Source: Maratus speciosus (taxonomy: Eukaryota; Arthropoda; Arachnida; Araneae; Salticidae). From it: a stretch of DNA of 64,000 bases. This document shows, piece after piece, positions 12,010-24,779 of the stretch. A model generated the notes under the pieces. It saw nothing but the letters and a program-made list of their open reading frames with translations, was not told where the DNA came from and did not search any database. The DNA lies in assembly GCA_963932465.1 (NCBI GenBank), contig OZ010800.1:96429307-96493306 (forward strand), written 5' to 3'. Position 1 is the stretch's first letter. Each line of letters begins with the position of its first letter. Both the position numbers and the translations under genes were made by a program.

Positions 12010-12952
12010 AATGTTGCCAGATAGTCAAAAGTCAATTCCCCAAAATTTCTGAAATTTTCCCCAAATCAGTGTTTTTTTTTCCGCAAAAGTCCCCAACTCA
12101 GTTTTTACTCAAAAAGAGAATTTTTAAATTTTCAGTTTACCACTATAAAAAATATTTAAGTAATTTAAGCTCAAAATTTTCCTCACATCAAGCCTTTTTT
12201 GAAAAAATTCCCCATTTACAAAAAACAAACTTTTAAACTGGGCTGAATGCATATTCTGTAGATACATTAAGACAATGAGAGATATATTTTGCAGTGACAA
12301 GTTATTTTACGTTTGTTTTAAAAAGTATTGTCTAACAATGTTGGACTATTGTTACATTAGCTACATAGCTTTAGATAATCTCTTATCAGTTGCGATTTGA
12401 ATGAATCCGAGATGATACGCTGTTTTAATTTTTTTTGTCATCCCTATATTGAAGTACATAATCATAATGCAAAGTATTTTCGTATATCAATCGATGTGCT
12501 TTCGTATATCATAAGAGAAAAATATCTGCTTTCCACATATTTAAATTAATTTTTTTTTTTTTTTAAGTACGACGAAAGAATTTTTCGTATAAGTCCTGCA
12601 GATTTAGTCACGTGCAGGTGTGAGCTGTTTAAGACTTTAGAGTCTGGTGCGTCTATAATTCGTGTAAACTGTAATGTAGTAAACAACGAACACGACCACA
12701 TCTAAGAGAATAATGATTGATACTTTCGATTTCTGGATGGTATTTTCGTTTTTCAAATCAAAATTGAGCTCGAGACAGATCCAGTTTTCCTACAGGGCTA
12801 AAAGAAATCTTTACGGAAAATAGTAAAAAAAAAAGAAAAAAAAAATGTTTTTCCCCAAAAAATTCCCCACGAACTACTTGTCCCCAAAAAATTCCTCTAG
12901 CGGTTCAAAATTCCCCAAATTGGGGACAAAATCCGCAATCTGGCAACACTGT
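12010..12952. mobile_element. hAT-like non-autonomous element
   Basis: The left end CAATGTTGCCAGAT and the right end (inverted CAGTGTTGCCAGAT) match the CAGTGTTGCCA-type termini common in hAT MITEs. Both ends are followed inward by repeated TTCCCCAAAA blocks on opposite strands. A clean 8-bp target duplication is not visible. The 113-residue open frame at 11895-12236 crosses the border and is incidental. Confidence 0.55.
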
Positions 12953-13037
12953 CTCAAAAAACGTAGTTACTCTAACTTTTCCACATCGATTCTCCCGCGA
13001 AGAATATCACGTCTGTCCCTATGACGTGCAACTGTGA

Positions 13038-13790
13038 TGTCATCAAGACACGACGACATCTCATTGGTGCGTATTAGTTGTTCTGCTCGGTGAAAAAAAA
13101 TCAAACAGATGAGGTCGCTTTAATCGGCGGGATCTCAAACGGCAGGTGGCGCTCCCATTAGTGGGTGCTTGGGATGCTAAATGCATTCCCACAGAACTAC
13201 CATCTTTACTTTTAAAATCAGTATTATTATAAATATAAATTAAATTAAAAGTAAAAAAAAAAAAAATTAAAGACAAGCTTTTATAATAAAGCACGAGCAA
13301 ATTAAATAGTGAGTGATTTTTTATCAGTTTTTTTAAATAGTAAAATGGAATATACAATTTTAAATCCAGCTTCCTGGGGGAAAAAAAATAACTAAAACGA
13401 TCAAAGGCTTCCTGATGATCGAACCCACACCCATTTACCCGAACCCACACCATAGAACCCACACCACACAATTCGAAACTGAAAATAGCACATTTACCAA
13501 CCATGTTATGATTCAATTGAACAATATCAACTTATTTATGAAGCAATCAATGACTTTCACGTGATCCCATGTGTGATGACATTTCGGTATCCTTAGTGGC
13601 TAGAGGAGGCAATTTTTTAGAATATTTTTTACAGAATACAATATAAACCTTGAAAATCCGGTATCGTTGGAACCGAGACTAAGCCGGATTTCAGAAAGAA
13701 TATCAAAAGTACTTCCGATATTCTAAATGGAGCCTTTTGTCATAATTTAATTCATAACCAAGTTAGCAATTATGTGAGAAAAAGAGAAAA
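13038..13790. other. Unassigned sequence with one CTCF-like motif
   Basis: No gene supported. GGCAGGTGGCGCTCC at about 13141-13156 resembles the CTCF core (14 of 16 positions by hand). About 13425-13470 has a repeated GAACCCACACC motif. The 151-residue minus-strand open frame shows no recognisable domain. Confidence 0.35.
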
Positions 13791-13793
13791 TTA

Positions 13794-13794
13794 A

Positions 13795-13832
<38 letters not shown>

Positions 13833-13858
13833 TACTTTAATTGATGTTTTCTAGAGTA

Positions 13859-13889
<31 letters not shown>
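13794..13889. repeat. Two long poly-A tracts
   Basis: A run of about 36 A is separated by about 30 bp (CTTACTTTAATTGATG...) from a run of 29 A. Either could be a retroposon tail, but no upstream coding remnant was recognised. Confidence 0.7.
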
Positions 13890-13891
<2 letters not shown>

Positions 13892-15732
13892 GTCATTTCT
13901 CCTTATGTAATTTCCGAAACATTGATGCCAATTTTATTTACTTCAATTTTTCTGACCGTATTTTAACAGTTTTTTGTTGTATTTTACTCAAGTAAAGAAT
14001 ATCTGTTTCGGAACGACAGTCTTGTTTATCTGAAGAAAATATTAATTCTTTAGTCATATTTATAAAATTTTCATTGACACCTTTTCTCCTACCGGTTTCT
14101 CGTCCTCGGAGCTGCTGCTAGTATTATCTGTGGTCCCATTTAGCACAGCGTCAGCGATCTCGCTCTCCTCTAAATGTTCATTGTCTTTAATATGTAAACA
14201 ATTGCTATTTTTCTTTCTGCCGTAAGTTGGAAGTCTAAAAAAAGAACGCGATCGAGATGTCTTTGATTCCGAATTTCTGAATGACGGATTTTTGAGGTCA
14301 CACTTGTATTGTCACTAGGTATATAGTCAACAAACGTATGGTTCACGCTATCAAGAATTAGATCAATTACAGGAAGTGTGTTAAAATTGAATTGTAAAAT
14401 TTGGGTCCAACGCGAAGGCATGTCAAGTTAAATAAAAGCTTGTAAAAGTAGAAATCATTAGGCTTATTTTTTTAAAGCAACTAATATTGATTTTATTATG
14501 ATTTTTCATGGTATTACAGCGCACTATAAAGAGTGATTGTACCAAATGGTTTACTATAAAAGCATTTACATAAACCACTAAATAGAAAAAGGTGGCATTT
14601 TGAAATATATTCAGGTCCGATGCAATGTCGCACGAGACCTTGGCAAAGCAATTAATGGGCCCAACGTATACTGCAATACTAGACCTAATAAAATATATAT
14701 CATAGAATATATCCTAGTGGTCATTGCATATATGTAATAGGATAATATATAATATAGATAATAAAATGTATGTAAAAAAACCTACTTTCAAATTTAATAT
14801 GCATAATTATTTCTAATTCTGCAAAATCATCTATCCTTTACAATATTTTGAATATTATTTTGCGTTCATTGTTACTTCCAGGATTATCAAATATATACAA
14901 TCGACGGCAATATTAACTTTGACTGTAAGAAATAAAGCTAATATGAACTGTTTTCTTGCGGAGAAACATTTTTTTTTAAAATCTAGAGCAAAATTATTGT
15001 TATTTTATACAGAGAAAACGTCATTGCGAACTGTATAGAGTGACTCGGGCCCCCTAACAAGACCCTAATTGGCGCGGGCCCCTTGGCAACCGCCCCGTTT
15101 GCCCGATGGCTGCGCCGGCCTTGAATATATTTCCAATGGTATTTTTTAGTCGTTTTAACTTTTACCATTAACTATCTATAACTATTTTAACTTTATTGTT
15201 ACCTAGAACAAGAACGAGTATTTATTATTGTTATCGAGTTTTTTATTGTCATTAATGTGGTTTCAGTCGTTGAATAATGATAGCATGCAACAAATGTCCG
15301 AAGTACTGAGGGCTATGCATGTGCTGTTCTATAAATACGCCCTGGTTACAGTTTAGGTATGTGCCGAAAGCTACTTTTTTTCAGCTATAAGGAATCTTCG
15401 CTGAAACTCAGTTTTTGGACCGAAATGCCGAGAACGAAATAAAATCCAATGATTTATGTATTTTTATCTTTTAATGTAGAATATATAATTCAAAGCAAAA
15501 AAAAAAAAATAGTTTTTCACAGTATTTTAAATTGATCTCATTTACCAAATCAATGAAGAGAATGAAAAAGAGAAACAAATGAGCACTAAAATATTTGTAT
15601 TACAAATCATCAGTTTAAAATAAGTTTTGGAAGTTGAAATGGTATAATCAAAAATATTTTGATAGAACAGGTAAATATTCTTAAATTGACAAAGATATAT
15701 TAATTTCTCCTAAAATAACAGTATAAGGAACA
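13890..15732. other. Unassigned sequence with a GC-rich patch
   Basis: No gene. About 15035-15125 is unusually GC-rich for the window (GGGCCCC twice, GGCGCGGGCC, GCGCCGGCC) and is probably part of a dispersed repeat. The 61-residue frame over it is not credible. Confidence 0.35.
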
Positions 15733-16137
15733 TCCACTGTTACTCTTGTGACCATTAGAGCAAATTTTCATAAATACTTCCAATTATTTTATTGCAAAAT
15801 ATAACTGAGATAAAAATTGATATAACCAGTTAAATATCATTGTGCTTCACTCATATAAAACGTATCTAATTCGTAACAAAAAGCATTTTGGTTGTCTATG
15901 TAATAAATCAAAATTTTGTTACTCTTGTGACCAGAGTGTAACAAGAATAACAAAATTTTGACTTAATATATAGACAAGTAAAATGCTTTTTGTTACAAGT
16001 TAGATATAAGTTACGTGAGGGAAAAACAATAGTATTTAGCTGGTTATATCAATTTGTATGTCAATTACATTTTGTAATAAAATAATTGGAAAGATGTATG
16101 AAAAATTGCTCTAATCGTCTCAAGAGTAACGAATGGA
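15733..16137. mobile_element. Foldback MITE, about 405 bp
   Basis: The left block CACTGTTACTCTTGTGACCA and right block CTCAAGAGTAACGAATGG are inverted. Inner blocks TGTTACTCTTGTGACC and GTAACAAGAATAACAAAATT meet at the centre (about 15945). Non-coding. Confidence 0.65.
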
Positions 16138-16240
16138 CGTTACCATAACTGGGAAGGCATTTTTTCTTTACACCGCAAAATAAATCTCTAATTTTAGTAC
16201 ACCTGCTTTTATCGGATATGTACCGTCCTAGGAAACTGAA

Positions 16241-17180
16241 TAACATAAAAAAATGTATTTATAATTTTGAACAAATTAAAAAATTACATGGACATACTTT
16301 AATTCTCTTGTAAATATCAAATTCAGAAAGATATTCTTGTAGCAGTATGTTGCAGTTGTGTTAGAAAATTGCTACATCAGTACAATTAGACATAAAATAT
16401 ATAGAGTATATCTATCAAATTGGCTTATTATATTCTTAAACTGGATTATCCAAACGAGAACAGCGTGGTTTTAATAAATGTAAAAAAAAAAAAAATAAAA
16501 TAAAATAAAAAAGTTTATGCGGGGTGAACCGAAAATCCATATAAATTTTAAAAATTCGTAAAAATAGAACTAACTATGGTAATTTTTTTCAATATACATT
16601 TTAAAGTTTATACAGATTTTCTGCCTGCATTGTTGTTCAAGAAACTACAATACCAGATATAACTTCTGAATGTATAAAGCAAGAATTGTGGGACAAGTGT
16701 TTAACATAAACGAAAAATTGTATTTTTTAATCTGAACAAATTAAAAAATTACATGGACATACTTTAATGCTCTTGTAAATAACAAATTCACAAAGATATT
16801 CCTGTAGCAGTATGTTCCAGTTATGATAGAAGAGTGCTACTTCAGTACAATTATACACGAAATATATAGAGTATATCTATCAAATTGGCTTACTATATTC
16901 TTAACTGGATTATCCACACGAAAACAGCGTAGTTTTTAAAAAAAATGTAAAAAAAAAAAAATGTTTACGCAGAGTGCGCAGAAAATCAGTATACATTTTA
17001 AAAATTTGTAAAAATAGAATAAATAATAGTACATTTTTTATATAAAATTTTAAAGTTTATGCAGATTTTCTGCCTGCACTGTACTTCAAACAGCTACAAT
17101 ACCAGGTGTAAATTAAAATCGGGAAATACTGAAATAACTTCTGAATGTATAAAGTTAGAATTGTGGAACAAGCGTCTATC
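16241..17180. repeat. Two-copy direct tandem duplication, unit about 474 bp
   Basis: GAACAAATTAAAAAATTACA occurs at 16269 and again at 16743, and the following 400 bp match with scattered differences (CTTGTAAATA(T/A)CAAATTC, GTATATCTATCAAATTGGCT). Each unit ends in TCTGAATGTATAAAG. The divergence suggests an old duplication. Confidence 0.75.
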
Positions 17181-17635
17181 TATATTAAAACGACTACACG
17201 CTACAGATGAGAGTGACTACAGTGCCCACTTGTGGTGAAATTTGGAAGTTTTTTTTTTAGTAATCTAGTAAATAGTATCTTTAGTAAAAATGTAAATGTA
17301 ACTTAATTTGCACACGTAAATTTACATGTAAATATAACTTAATTTGAAGTCAGAATTGTTATTTTTAGATAATGCATTCCCGACTTAAATACGTCAGAAA
17401 ATCACGTACGGAAGTAACATTATAACGTAAAAATCCAGGTTTTAAATAAAATAAAACCTGTAAGCAAGGTGAAATTTATTTTAATAAAAAAGTAAAAAAA
17501 TAATATTTTAATTAAAAAATCAAAAGTTAAATATGCTCAGTGTATTTTCCCATTCCATCAAGGCATTCTGCATGTGTCCCTGTAATAGACACATTGAACA
17601 TACGTAACTTCATCTGTTTATTTGGAGAAATTGTA
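17181..17635. other. Unassigned AT-rich sequence
   Basis: No gene or repeat border that I can support; it contains repeated TTACATGTAAAT-like words near 17290-17340. Confidence 0.35.
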
Positions 17636-18747
17636 CAGTCGTGGAAAGAAAGGAAACACCACCTCTTAACGCTGCAAAGAAATTATAATAGAAGAAAGTT
17701 ACTAGTACCAAACGATTAGAAATAAAGTCTATTTTAAACGACGTATATAAAATGTGCTTAGGGTGTATAAAATTTGCTTATTTTGCTTATCTACAAATCA
17801 AAACCAGCCAAACATTTGTTTTTTTAATAGTAACACCCAATTTTGACAACATATTTGAAACCTTCGCTTCAAACTATGTCTAGATACGGAAATTCAAGTC
17901 ATTTGGATGATAAGTTTTTGAATAATAAACATTCAAAATATAGAGCTTCTAATTAAAATTTTTTTTAATACTTTTATTAATATATCCTGAAATTATAATC
18001 CTAATGTGCTATTTTTTTGTATAGTTATAATACTAAAAAACCCATTCATAAATACATTGAATTTGTAATTTTTGTAATTTTATAATATGAATTATGAATT
18101 AGGAAATTAATATTTGATAAAATTATGAATTGCAACTTACAATATTTTTGATGGATTTACATTTATTATGTCCTACTTTATGCGTATTCAAATTCCTCCC
18201 AAGTAGTTTTCAAATTATGCTTAAAAAACCATGCTGGTTTAAGAGGCTGTGTATGATTAGCATAAAAACAAACAAACAAACAAACATTTTACTCATTTTA
18301 TTGAAACATTTGGGTTGGCAATATCCGAAATATATTAAATGAGAGGAATGGTCAAATTGGAAAGAAATAATACATTAATGGAAGTGACTTGATCATTCTG
18401 TAGCATTTCAGCAATCGATTATCGAACTTCAATTTGGATACAGCCTCTAAAATGTGCTCATTTTAAAATAATTAATTTATCTGAAACTAATCATACGAAT
18501 TTGATGAAATTTGTCTTTAGGCTAATTAAAGAATGTAGAATTTATTTATGATGTCGAAATTGGGCATTGCCATTGAAAAAACAAACAAAGTTGGGGTTTG
18601 TTTTGATACGTTGATGTCCCCCTAACCAAATTTTATGTATATCATTTAAAAGTAGACTTTATTTTCAATCGTTTGGTGCCAGTAACTTTCTTCTACAATA
18701 ATTTGTTTCAGAGTTACTAGGGGTGTTTACTTTTTCTTTCACGACTG
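17636..18747. mobile_element. Tc1/mariner-type element without a recognisable transposase
   Basis: The termini CAGTCGTGGAAAGAAAGG (left) and the inverted CAGTCGTGAAAGAAAAAG (right) are flanked by TA (17634-17635 and 18748-18749). The subterminal regions also pair (AAGTTACT(A/G)G, AAACGATTG, AAATAAAGTCTA). At 1112 bp it is near the size of a coding mariner, but no DDE motif was found on either strand; the 70-residue frame at 18130 is not transposase-like. Confidence 0.7.
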
Positions 18748-18774
18748 TACCTTAACTTACAATTTTATTAAAAA

Positions 18775-19960
18775 CTAGCCGCCCTTGGCGACCAGTTTGG
18801 TCTCCCTTAAATGTAATGCTAAGCATTGTATCATGTTATTTTTATTCATATTTTAATTTACTTTTCAATCCTTCGTTAAATCAGAAGAGATCAAGAACTA
18901 GGTATATTTATGTTATCAGGACGCAGGGGATAAAACGCAAAACAATATCATTTAAAATATAATCTTTCACTCATTTTATTTAAAATATACAGCTTCAATT
19001 TAAAACTGAAGCATTTAGATTCATAACTTTTACTTATTTCTTGAAAAAAAAAAAGGAAAGAAAAAGAAAAATTAGTAATATAAAAATTTTGTTTTTAAAG
19101 TCAATTCCTACTTAGGTCATCAAAGAAAAATTTAATAAAACAACCCTTAAGCTAATATTAGTTTTTGTTGCAATAAAATATCTCAATTTGTTGATTTTCT
19201 ATAAGCAAGTAAACCCTACAGGTTTACAATGGCAAATGGGAATTTGTCGAAATATTACAGATATCGCCAAGTTGGCGACTCATTTTGGTCGCCAAATTTG
19301 ACGATATATAGCCAAATTGGCGACAAACTTGGCGGTATTTGGTGACAGAACAGGGTCCTCCCTATGGTAACCACCCCCCTTACTATGCCAAATTTGGTGA
19401 GTGCTCGGTTGGGTGATCCTATGGTAACCCCCCCCCCCCCCTCCTTTTCCACCGGAGCGTTGAACCTATGCCAAATTTGGTGGGTGCTCCGGTTTGGTGA
19501 TCCTATGGTAACCCCCCTTATAGATATGAAGATGAATTAAATGCTGTTCAATAACCAATGACCGCCATTTTGTCTCCCATATAAAACTAAAATTAATTAA
19601 TTAAAATTTATTTAATGAATTAATATTTGAAAAAACTGTATTAACATCATTTGTCATCCAGTACAAGTTTAAAAAAATTATTTAAACTTGATAGGATGAA
19701 TAATAAGTATTTTATTAACAATTAAAAATTTGAACAAGATATATAAATAAATATAGGGAGAGTGTGAACTAATAGTAGGAACTGAATAATAAAACTATGA
19801 AATTTAATTTCAACATCAAAGCATTGTTTTAATTTATAACGCTAAAAAAAATGCTAACTGGCGAGTTAAAAAGTGCTGCTATTGGCGAGATTTTCACCCG
19901 ACTAACATAAAAGTGTTAAGAATTCTTTGCGATCATGGCAACTTTTATATAGTTTTATTC
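18775..19960 (-). mobile_element. Non-autonomous Helitron (3' end at 18775)
   Basis: The plus strand reads A then CTAGCCGCCCTTGGCGACCA, the reverse complement of a Helitron 3' end. The following 250 bp match the Helitron at 62609-63684, and the block at about 19790-19950 (CAACATCAAAGCATTGTTTT, ACTGGCGAGTTAAAAA) matches again further in. The middle holds extra sequence, including the G/C-rich repeat at 19260-19510. The 5' TC end is not clean, so the right border is approximate. Confidence 0.6.
19260..19515. repeat. Short tandem repeat with C-rich runs
   Basis: CTATGGTAACCCCCC and ATGCCAAATTTGGTG recur three times (about 19360, 19420, 19505), preceded by several GGCGA/TCGCC words (ATATCGCCAAGTTGGCGAC). 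The open frame across it is repeat-derived. Confidence 0.6.
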
Positions 19961-22689
19961 GAAATAGTAATTTTGATTGAAAAAGATAACCTTCCACAAG
20001 AAAAGCGTAATTGTTTACATGACAATTAGATGACTTGAACTATTATAATCCAGATGAAATGATGGCGATGAAACAATATTTGGCAATTTATCCCCTGAGC
20101 CAAGTACCAAAATGATCGCCTGGAAAATGAAAAGCGAAGTGGGCAACCCGGAACTGTTGATGATAGTCACATGACTTAGGCTATTACTGTAGAGATTATA
20201 CATCTATTTTATAATGCCACAGTTTTAAAAGCGACTAGTACCGTATTTAAGCCAGTGATGGGATATTTAAAAGACTTTTAATAAAATTATTTTTGCACAT
20301 AAGACACTCGCTCCACGTTTTTGTAACTGATTTTGCTTTGCTAACTTCGTGTTTTTCAAGAGAGGATTATTAACTTCCAAATTACGCCACTAAAAGAGCT
20401 GCAGTCATTATAATATGATAAGCACATACTTATTTTTAGTATAGGTATAGATTTGTTACACATTTTTATAGCTCAGAAGTCATTTGACTGTTTCCATACT
20501 TTAAGTTTTTTCCGATATGTCATTGAAAAGTATTTATTTTAATATTTACTTAAATTTATTACCTTTATAAAAATTAAATGCGAAATCCATTGTTCTGTAC
20601 CTATACATTGAGCTTGTTCAACAAAATTTTCTCCTGAAAAATTAAGAAACAACTGGTAAGTGACGAAACAAATGGGAAATGTCTGAGGCATTGTCTATCA
20701 AATCAAAAATTAATCACATGTTTGCTTTCTTCAAATACATAAAAAACACTGAAATAATATTTTCCTAACACTCTTAACCCTTAAATGCCTGATTTTTCAA
20801 AAATCATTGTAATAATGTTTTTCGGCTTTCATTTTTTAAATAAATCATGGAAAAAATACTTAAAAAAATCCTATTTTGTTTTAAGTACAGTTTACGGCTA
20901 AAAAACAGTTTGTTACTTATCGGCAATACTGGTGTTTAATTGAAAAAATAATTTCCCTTGATAAAATTCTATAGTATTAAACACACAAGAATTTTAGGAA
21001 CTATAATAAGGAATAAATTTTACTTGCTCACTGCAGGTCAAAATAGGATATTTCGCAAGCTTCCAAACAAAACAAAAAGAACAAGTAGCAACGATTGAAA
21101 AATTAAATCTAACTTTATTCATAAACAGCACAAGTGTTGCCATCTACATGTTGAAAATCGATTTAATAATATTTTCAGAATGTATTTTATTGGAAACATT
21201 CGGCATTATAGCTTCAATATTATTCTAATAGTATTTTAGAGCCTAAATTGGGTATGTTGCCGAAAAGCAACACCAAAATGCGTTAAAATGCGTTTGATGA
21301 GCAGACATTGAAACTTTTCTTTAACTACGGAGTGCGCACGAAAAATTTATATTAACTTTGGTATTTCCATATTTCACGTGTTTCTTATTAACTTTGAAAA
21401 ACTATTGTTCTAAGCAACTATTAACCCTTACCGGGCGCTAGCTTTTTATACATGATTTTAATTTTGTATTCTATTCGCACCACTATATTTAAAAAATAAA
21501 TTTTGTAGTACATTTCTCTTGTACGTGTTGTCAAAGTACAAGTAAAAGTGTCTCTTAAAAAAAAAAAAAGTGATGCCAACAGAATAAAAACTCGTGTAAG
21601 AGATGCTGCTTCCGATGTCACACGGGATTTGATATAGGACTGTCAAGGGTTACCTTTAAACATGAGTGATAAATGTGTATATAAATCGCCATCTTGTAAA
21701 AATACGAAGTATGAGCAACACGTAATGTCAGAACTATACTCAGAGAGAATTGTTAAATGAATTGTGGACTGCAATAACATTATTTTAACAAAGAACGAAA
21801 AGTCATGAAATCGGCATCGATTCTGAAACAATTTCGAACATTGACAGAATATTATTAAGAAATTTTTTTTTTCATCCCATTTTTAGATGCTGATAGAAGA
21901 TGAAATGCTTGCTTATCTGTCGTTGTGGACCAGTTATGGTGTAGCAAAGTGCCTCTTTCAAGGCAGAACCATCCGGGCGCACCCTGGAAAACTCCGTCGG
22001 GTGACGGGCACTTGGTAACTGCCATTCAAAATTAGTGAGCTATGTGGCCCCCCTTTTTCCATTTTTCCGTTTAGTGTTAGTTGGGCCTCTGGTTACGTTA
22101 TGCTATGATTTTTCTGTGCTCTTTGGTACCCTACTGCATTTACATTCTACTTTTTTTTTTTTTTTACCTACGCCAGTCGTTGAAGTGGCATCGAAGAATA
22201 GGGCAACCAAATTAATTTGGATGCTATATGCACCCTATTTTTGGAGGTTGTATTTAACCACTAGCTTCCAACTCTGGAATGACCTTTGGGGCTCCGCCAG
22301 AGTTCTCAAAATTATACCTTTAGAGACCATGCTTTGTTTCGAAATTTATCTTTATGTTGCCAATCAAGTTAGTTGGAGGTTACACGCGGCGTTTCACTCC
22401 GCGTTGGCACTCCGTAAGCACCGCGGTGTCCAGTCATGTTATGTTATTTTTTCATACTTTGAAATGAGAAATTTAAATAAGCAATTTAAAAACATATAAC
22501 TCAGTCAAAAAACATTTTTAGCAAAAACTGTCCATATTCTGTAATATATACGAATTCTTTTATGGAGCTCTGTATATTATATGTAGAATTTATACGCAAC
22601 ACGTAATAAACTAAAAATTAGATAAGTATACATTTTCATACCACAGCGGAAAACACACTTTTAGCAATTATTGATAACAAACGGATATA
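19961..22689. other. Long unassigned intergenic stretch
   Basis: No supported gene in 2.7 kb. TTAACCCTT words at 20777 and 21422 and AAGGGTTA at 21645 hint at piggyBac-like ends, but do not pair convincingly. About 21900-22020 is a GC-richer patch (CCATCCGGGCGCACCCTGG) that may be a SINE of unknown type. The 154-residue frame at 22035-22499 has no recognisable domain. Confidence 0.35.
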
Positions 22690-23672
22690 TCCGGGCTTCC
22701 CGGGTTACAGAATATAGACAAAAACCGTTTATTTAATTGATAACTATATTCGATTTTTTACATATTATATATATTTTTAGAATACGAATTAATAGTACGA
22801 AAAATCATATTCATATGATGGTGTTGTTTATAATGGCCATTTATCTACACGAAGGATATGGGCCCGAAGGTCGGGGGTTGCTTTCCGTGGGGTCTTTCTA
22901 AGGGAATCTAACCCGTATTTATGCAAGGAAGTCTAAAGTTCGAAGAAAACCACGGAAAACTCCGAACGATTAAGCCGACTTTCGCGATTGATTTCGAACC
23001 CAGCACCTCCCGTCTACTAGCTTTGAGAACAGAATCTCTCGGCTACTGGTGGGGCAATATTCACATGAAAAAATATTAATTAGTTTAAATAAAGTTTTGA
23101 AATTTATTAAAAGCGATAGTTTTGTATCGGCCTCGCGGCAGTTGTTAACAGCAGAAGAAATCGCCAAAGATCACTATTTAAAATCAGTTTTTTTTAATTC
23201 TGAACATTTTAGTGGTTTAAATGCATAATTTGATCACTTGTATTTTTTTTTTTTACATTTTATTGTTTTACTTAATGATTGACGAATGTTTTAATTTCGT
23301 TATATCATATAAGCTTGAAACAAATGCTGATCTATTTATTTTAATTTAAGTACGAACGGATTTATCTTATGTAATCGTCTGCAAGCGATAGAGCTAGATT
23401 TAAAATTTAATGTTGTTTTTAAGTTATTTTAAAAGCAATAAAAATTGAGTAAATTGCGATATATTTTTCAAACAAATTGCAATACAGTTTTCAAACAAAT
23501 TTTATTTGAAAGTACATTTCGTTCCCTGTTCGACGGTGTAAAAATTTTAAACGTGCGACGCTGAGAAAAAAAAAAAAAAATTGCAGTAAAAGTTAAATTA
23601 ATCGTTTGGTGTTGCCACCGTCAAAATGGCGTCAGCGTTACGTGTGGACACGTTTGTCCTTTATAATATAGA
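22690..23672 (-). mobile_element. Non-autonomous Helitron, copy 2
   Basis: The minus-strand 5' end is at 23671-23672 (plus strand TCCTTTATAATATAGA then T). It matches the copy at 7960-9582 along its length, including the hairpin CCGGGCTTCCCGGG near 22695. It is interrupted by the SINE at 22819-23056. The terminal block CTTTATAATATAGA is also the inverted form of the Helitron start at 62042. Confidence 0.65.
22819..23056 (-). mobile_element. tRNA-derived SINE inserted in a Helitron
   Basis: On the minus strand the head reads CCACCAGTAGCCGAGAGATT (A-box-like), and about 40 bp later GGGTTCGAAATCA (B-box-like). The insert is bounded by ATATTCATATGA (22807-22818) and ATATTCACATGA (23057-23068), an 11/12 target-site duplication. 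The related Helitron copy near 8965 lacks the insert, so the boundaries are set by an empty site. The tail is not A-rich. Confidence 0.7.
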
Positions 23673-24779
23673 TAGATAGTCACTCCTTTAAAACCCTTTG
23701 TGATTCAACAACTCCCATTTGAAAAATATTTACATCAGTGTTAGAATATACCACTTTAAACATCAAAAAGTAGTTAAAAAAAGTTATAACAAATTTAAAA
23801 AAAATGCAATTTAACAAATTATAACGACCATTTGGAAAATGATTTTTTCAAAGACTAAAATTTAAGACACAAAAAATCTCACGGAGTTGATGATACATTG
23901 CGTACGCCACGGATTAAACATTAATATTCCTGGACCAATTTTAAATGAAATTTCATTCTCAAACTTCTAAACATCCCACACTATTACTTTTTACACCGTC
24001 ATATAGAGAAAAAAATGTACTTTTAAATGCTATTGTTTGAAAGCTGTATCTCAATTTGTTTCTGAGTTATTAATTTTTTTTTGTAGTTTTTATTACTTTT
24101 TTGTCATAGTGGCTACATAAGTATCCATCTCTGTTGAAAGTAAAGGGAAAATACAGATCACTGTATAGATTAATCAGAAAACGAATAAATGCGGGATTCA
24201 ACTAATAAAACGTTTCAGATATGTTTTTGATTTCCTACCCTGACGGAGGACAATAACCATTTTTCCAAATGGTTAAAAATATATTCACTAAAAAGGTATT
24301 TTTTTCACATCTGCCATAAACAGAAAATTACATATTTCTCATATATAGTGTCAACTTTTTAATAGAAAATTGTAAAGTATATACGAACTTCCTTTTGTAA
24401 AAAATCTATTTTGAGGCATCTGCAGCCTTTTTAATTCTACAAAATCTACGAAGTTTGTTTTAGCAATAAAGATGTCAAACTGCTCACAAGATAAATACAA
24501 CTTTGGCATAAAAAATTAACTCAGTATGGCTGTCTGTTGAGAATTCGATGGACAATTTATATTTACTGATGAGTTGGGAGTCAGCAAAAATAAATAAAAT
24601 CAACTTTTAAAGCCCGCTGTATAAGTAACATTGACTTTAGTGTGTACTGTAGACATGCAGTGAGGTGATATGAAGGGCTAGCCGATTTTTTTGTGTGCTT
24701 CTCTATATATGAATGATAGATGTTGCGCACTGAATAATCTATTAAAAAAAGTTTAGTGTATCCTTGTGATCCTTTTTAA
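23673..24779. other. Decayed Helitron-related and unassigned sequence
   Basis: About 23960-24180 (TTTTTACACCGTC, GAAAGCTGTATCTC, TCTGTTGAAAGT) resembles the start of the Helitron at 62042, so part of this block is another decayed copy. The rest is AT-rich and unassigned. Confidence 0.4.

Noticed and set aside
13061..13516. 151-residue minus-strand open frame
   Set aside because: Crosses poly-A and GAACCCACACC repeats; composition follows the DNA, no domain.
14983..15168. GC-rich minus-strand frame with GRRSHRANGAVAKGPA
   Set aside because: Short, explained by a GC-rich repeat patch, no family similarity.
17636..18747. Mariner transposase remnant
   Set aside because: Only the TIRs and TA sites are convincing; I found no DDE, SPDLxP-like or HTH pattern in six frames.
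20777..21651. TTAACCCTT words at 20777 and 21422 with AAGGGTTA at 21645 as a piggyBac-like element
   Set aside because: The right side lacks TTAA and the termini do not pair beyond about 8 bases.
22035..22499. 154-residue plus-strand open frame
   Set aside because: No recognisable domain and no related frame elsewhere; poly-T-coded F runs and low-complexity context suggest chance.
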